A stretch of DNA of 64,000 nucleotides, taken from Myripristis murdjan (lineage: Eukaryota > Chordata > Actinopteri > Holocentriformes > Holocentridae). Where the stretch lies: contig NC_043990.1 of the NCBI RefSeq assembly GCF_902150065.1, forward strand, positions 18,044,699-18,108,698. The letters are read 5' to 3'. The translations under genes and the position numbers were made by a program. Numbering within the stretch: position 1 is the stretch's first letter; each line of letters opens with the position of its first letter. Below the pieces are notes generated by a model, which searched no databases, was not told the origin of the DNA, and saw nothing but the letters and a program-made list of their open reading frames with translations. Shown here one piece after another: positions 59,019 to 64,000 of this stretch.

Positions 59019-60893
59019 CTGCAACAAAGGAGCAGCTCAGATCAGGTCATGATGGGTCATGATGGGGTTGTTTAAGACCTACAAATGTCATCATCACTCA
59101 TAATGTTAATGACAGAGTATCTGCAGAATAATTTGCACCTTTCAGGGGAAACAAGAGTTAGGATGTTTTGAGGCAAAGGTTAAGGTTGAAAAAAAAAACG
59201 AAACATAAATTTGGGAGGAGGCTGTCTGGCGCCTGGTCACGCATGAACACAACACACATGTGATATAAAAGACAGACATGTACACACTTGTCCACATAAA
59301 CACACACATACACACACACATATGCAGCCATCAGTCACTAGAGACAAGTCCCTGAAGATGTAATGAGTGTGTACATGACAGGCCTTGTACTCCACAGGCT
59401 TCTTTATGTTCATCCAAACAAGTTTGAAGGTCAAGCTAGCCTCACCCAGCCCTTTTCCAAGGAGACGCTGTGACACCGACCCTGCTGATGGTCTTTCCAC
59501 TCAGACAGCTATAAATGAAGGTGGGGCCCTGAAACATCATTAAGAGGTGGAATTCAAGGCATTTTGCCCCTCAGAAATGAGCGATGTTTTGTATTTTTCA
59601 AATTATGTGCCATGCTGCGGTGTTTGCAGGGCCCTGTAACTTGAACACCCAAAAGGCAACCAGCTAATGATAAAATCACAGACCTCTCACCCCTTTCACA
59701 GAGCAAGACCGGCTTTGTTTATGAGCGCAACGAAACAGACAGTAAAACTGCCCATGCCTATGCAAGTGTGTGTGTGTGTGTGTGTGTGCATGCATGCTTG
59801 TGTGTGCACGTGTGTGTGTGTCTGTGTGTCTGTGTATGCACATTAACTATAACAATATAAGACCACACTGCGGCGCACATGCTGGACATTACCTGCTGGA
59901 AGGTTTAATGAGCACATATATCCACTACAATAAAATATAAATACGTTGCTGGAGCAAAACAAATCTATTACATACGATGAAATGGAGGGAGCCGTATAGC
60001 TTTATGGAAATCTGGCTATAAGATGTAGAAATTTATGCACTGCTCTGGGTCAGCCAACTAGTTCTATGAGCTTTAGGGACTACTGAAGATTCTGTCTGTT
60101 TCTTTCTGGAGCAGATGATTTCCATTCAGTGCAATTGTCTAAAACGCACAAGTATCCATGTGTGCGTGTGTCTGTGTGTGTGTTCTTGCTTCTTTGATCG
60201 TTGTTTCAGACGACCGCTCTGGAATGAAACTCACATGTCACTGGCCTCTGGACCTGTTTGTGACTGTAAAACACCCATTACCAAACCACATAGATTTATA
60301 TGAAATCCATCACAGTTCTTGTGGATATTATATGGAAATTATGAAGTCACGTCCTCATATAAATTAGAAAATCATATAATCATCCATCCATAATCCGTCC
60401 TAGTTTAATAATCATTAGAAGTCAGCACTAATCATGACATGGGAACAAACAGCAGCTTGAATATGGGCATATGTGTAAAAAGTCAATAAGTGGCCATATT
60501 CATATTAAAAATTTTATGGGACTGTAACTGTGTTCTGTGTTAGCCAAAGCTTTTATTTGCATGTGCAAAAACCTGTCTGGTTCCCTCCCACTACGTCTCC
60601 CTCCCCAGGCTCCTATATCGCCATCTGACCTTCTCTCACACATTCCACACACTTCACCCCTCCATCTGTTCCCCTCTGAACCCACAGCCTCCCTCCCTGC
60701 GCCTCCCCCTACCTCTCCGCCTGATCAAAGTCACCTTCATGCCTCCCCAAGGACCTGCTGTCTTATCCATCACTCCTACTCTGCTCCCTGAGATGGACTA
60801 GCACCTGTGGCAAAGTCAGATCGTCCTCCCCTCTTCATGCTTTCATACTTATACTCCCTTCTTGCCCCTGTACATGTACATTTGCTCAAATGT

Positions 60894-60894
<1 letters not shown>

Positions 60895-60937
<43 letters not shown>
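60895..60937. repeat. (CA)21 microsatellite
   Basis: Uninterrupted CA tract in the ZNF385D upstream intron. Confidence 0.95.
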
Positions 60938-60940
<3 letters not shown>

Positions 60941-61058
60941 TATTACACCTGCTACAAGTCACTGCTATGCATCTTCCTTCTTCTCCCTCCCTACTGACTT
61001 CACATCTGCACATACTTAGTCATGGCGGAGCAAATCAGTTAATTTTGTATATTAAATA

Positions 61059-61408
61059 GAGCTGAACATTTAATCAACATGGTCAAGTGCAATACCCAAA
61101 CCGCACTGGCTGCAATTTTTCGATAAAGGCAAAGTGTGAAAAAAAAAAAATACCATTAACAATGAAGTATTGTGGTGCTGCAGAGATGCCCTGGCCTACA
61201 AATCTTATTCTCCAGATGTAAGAAAACATGTTCGCTTGGTGCAAACCCCAGCAAATATCACATCATCACAATTTTAATATTTTCCTTCTGTGAACATGGC
61301 AATTATGATGCAAAAATGACAATTCCCATTACAATCAAGAATTATAGCACAATATCTGTCAAAATAATTGCAATGAGATTTTTTTTTTACAATGAGGTTC
61401 AGCCCTAG
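61059..61408. mobile_element. MITE with AGGGCTGAAC-type ends
   Basis: About 350 bp. The left end is GAGCTGAACATTTAATCAAC; the right end, reverse complemented, is CTAGGGCTGAACCTCATTG. Internal words (TCTTGATTGTAATGGGAATT, GCATCATAATTGCCATG in the reverse sense) match a common teleost non-autonomous DNA element as I recall it. No transposase is present. Confidence 0.6.
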
Positions 61409-63249
61409 AATTAATAAAATAACACATGAGCAATAGCATCCAATGTATAACATCAACGGTAATGATTGTGTTCCTTCCAGAAATCTCCTCACACCCAGCA
61501 GTGATGGTGTGTCACACATGCTCTACCCCAGGGAGTGAGTTATGGATGAAACATATGGCCAAGTGAGGCGAAGCAGACTTCCACCTGGAGCACAGTCAAC
61601 AGCCTCAGTATTTATACTGACAAATGGTCCTGGACTCATATTGTTCACCAGCCTGAAAGTTATGGGCGATCAACGTGACGTCAGGACCTAATGGGAGCCG
61701 TTATGATGAATCAGCGGGCGCGGCTCTGTCTTTGTGATTTGAATGATCATTTGTTGGGACAAAATAGCACCCGTTTGTCTCCATCCCGACGGGAAAAGTG
61801 CACGACCCTGTCAAAGCAGAAGTCGAGTTAACTGATGATGCCTCTGTGAGAAGCGCTGGCTCACAACAGACACGCATCCACATCCACCAAAACGCACTCT
61901 GGTAACCATGACAACGCACATGTGGGCACCAAACAAACTGGCCAGAGCTGTGGTGTTACAGAAACAGGCACACACACACACACACACACACATACATACC
62001 CACACATAAAAACACACATTCCAAAACAAAGCGCAGGCAGCCAGAGTTCAGCTCTGTGCCCACTTACTTAACACCCACAGGTTCAAATCAGCAGCACTGA
62101 AGAGAAGAAGAAGAAGAAGACTCCCATTACACTACTGCGCGCTCTCTGATTGGCAGACAAAATCTATGCTTTTGATATGTAGGTTGTGTATCTTCCTTGC
62201 TTTGATAGAGGTCATCACCTCAGACTCCAGTTAAGTGTTATCATTATTAAAGTTGTCTAGTCATCACTGTCGAAAATTCACCACTGCCACAGGTTTCCTT
62301 TCACAGTAATCCCTCATCCTCTTCAGCTATGCCAATCTCATCAATGGCTTCATCGTTACAAATGCATACCTCGCAGCTGAGCTTTGTTCAAACCCACAGG
62401 ACTTTATTTTAAATTCTACTGGAGAGCTCGAGGTTTCCAAAGATACCATGTATGTGTTGTTGAATTACAAAGAAATGTGCAGAAAATGATGCACAAGAAA
62501 TATAGATTTATATTTATAAAAAAGCATCTTGGGTTTGAATATTTCATTCAGTATAAGCACCATGCTACTTAAATGAAACACCGCAATATGAAAAACATGT
62601 TTTTGAATTGAATTTTGAAGCTACTTAAAGGCAAAATCAGAGCTCAAGAGGTTAAAAACCACAACACATCCCTCAAAAATCCCCATATTTTAGAATTTTT
62701 TTTGCTGGCCTCACACTTTACATTATTTACTACTCTATGTAGCTGATACAACATCTAGAAAGGAGGCTCTGGCTGTGCCACAATGAAGAAACTTTTGCAA
62801 TTTTTATTTCAAGCATTTGGCTGTTCGGCACCTCACAATAAGTGCAAGAGTAGAGTTGCTAGTTTTCACATTTTCAAAATTTCAAGCAACCCACAGTGCA
62901 ACAGGGTTCAAGAGCCATGATAATATTCCTGTGACTGTAAAATGATCAGAGGGAGAAGGGCTAGGAAATGGAGAAAGAGAATAAAATGAAAGCTAAGGAG
63001 AGAGGTTGAGGGAATTTTTAGACAACAACTCAAATGAGTAAAGAGGTGGTATGACTCAGTGCGCACAGGTGAAATGAGGCACAGTACTTAAAGAGCTGGG
63101 TGGGTTTTTTTCAGCCTTTGTAAGGTGTGGAGTGAGCCTGCTGTTCTGACTGGAGGGGGACTGTTATTAGACTACTGAGAGGCCAAGAAAAAGTGAAACA
63201 AGTTAACAATACTAATAATAATAATAATGAAAATGTAAGGCAAACCAAA

Positions 63250-63301
63250 AGGAAAGGAAAGGAAAGGAAAGGAAAGGAAAGGAAAGGAAAGGAAAGGAAA
63301 G
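63250..63301. repeat. (AAAGG)10 pentanucleotide repeat
   Basis: About ten uninterrupted GGAAA/AAAGG units, CCTTT in the ZNF385D sense, inside a purine-rich region. Confidence 0.95.
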
Positions 63302-64000
63302 AGAAAAAGAGAGTGTCAGGTAGTGGAGAAAGCAATCAGAAGATGATGCAGATCCTGAAAGTGGGATAAAGTGCAGGTTTGTGGGAAAAGTGACAGTGGG
63401 AGATAAAGTGGAAAATACACAGGGAAGCAAGGTGCGATGGAGAGGGAGATGAAGCAAGAACAATGCAAGAAAGTGGATGGGATGGATGAGAGAATCGGAG
63501 AGAGGAGTGAGAGGAGAGGGAGGAGGAGAGTTGGGTGAAATGGAAAGGGAGGGGACGAAGGCCTGGACTGTTGTCTGTTTAGTTTCTCATCAGGTGGTGG
63601 GATAGCTCTCTGACAAAGAGAGGGTTCACACACACAGAAATACACACAGGACAAATTTACCATGCTGCACATGAACTGTCCGGCAAATGTAGGCACACAA
63701 TCCTCTCTCCTTGTCCAAAAAGCCTCTATCTCCTCTACACTCAGCTACATGTAAGAATGGTTTAGAAATGAGATAAAAGAAAAGAGCAGGGAGGAACAAA
63801 ACAAAAATGGTCAGGTTTGATTCAGAGTGTGTTTCTGCCAATCTCAGAGAGGGGTTTCTAAGATATCTTTCAGCCTCGTGCTTCATCTTAAAAGGGTTTG
63901 GAACGGGTGAAAGTGTGGACTGAGACAAAAAAAGAAACATCATAATGCTTTCTTGGCTCACTTTGTTACCTCTGTGCACTCATAACAAACATGTGCCCGC

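Larger units (their letters stand above)
59019..64000 (-). other. ZNF385D upstream intron (or 5' flank), continues past window
   Basis: No exon matching the ZNF385D N terminus is visible. The stretch holds GT/CA repeats (59768-59787, 60895-60937, 61970-61992), one MITE (61059-61408), a pyrimidine-rich block at 60590-60800 and a purine-rich region around 62.9-63.6 kb with an (AAAGG)n tract. No other gene was recognised. Confidence 0.65.

Overview
The window reads as a piece of a ray-finned fish (teleost, probably percomorph) nuclear genome. The evidence is multi-exon vertebrate genes with short GT-AG introns, dense CA/GT and GATA microsatellites, and MITE-type repeats of the kind common in percomorph fish. 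No bacterial, viral or organelle gene, no CRISPR array and no tRNA or rRNA gene was recognised. The species cannot be named from the sequence.

Layout: 1-12.5 kb is non-coding, with microsatellites, a degenerate minisatellite and a few complex stretches that could be conserved regulatory DNA. 12.5-15.6 kb (minus) is LRRC69, 8 coding exons, 343 aa. 16.7-20.8 kb (minus) is OTUD6B, an OTU deubiquitinase, 8 coding exons, 299 aa. 20.8-25.0 kb holds the back-to-back promoters of OTUD6B and RAB5A, a C37/A13 homopolymer and a non-coding first RAB5A exon. 25.0-26.6 kb (plus) is RAB5A, 5 coding exons, 216 aa, with a long 3' UTR. 29.8-39.6 kb (plus) is KAT2B/PCAF, 18 exons, 791 aa. 42.0-46.2 kb (minus, convergent with KAT2B) is SGO1 (shugoshin), 9 coding exons, 670 aa. 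46.6-53.2 kb is an intergenic gap. 53.2-59.0 kb (minus) is the 3' part of ZNF385D, 6 exons and 347 aa from an internal Met. 59.0-64.0 kb is the next upstream intron, and the gene continues past the window edge.

Each gene was rebuilt exon by exon. Every internal junction keeps the reading frame and every intron has AG at its 3' end. One intron (RAB5A intron after coding exon 2) starts with GC instead of GT. Gene order merges two human neighbourhoods: LRRC69-OTUD6B (human 8q21) and RAB5A-KAT2B-SGO1-ZNF385D (human 3p24). The genes do ordinary housekeeping and chromatin work: ubiquitin removal, early endosome fusion, histone acetylation, centromeric cohesion protection, and RNA/DNA-binding zinc fingers. 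They are not a pathway.

I found no convincing new biological system. The best leads are regulatory and structural: a set of CTCF-like motifs pointing outward from the gene cluster, an RFX X-box at LRRC69, a CCAAT/CHR cell-cycle promoter at SGO1, a palindromic MITE family with one copy touching a KAT2B splice site, splice donors embedded in GT repeats, a perfect 17-bp hairpin in a ZNF385D intron, and a four-fold repeated 11-mer that starts inside the RAB5A stop region.
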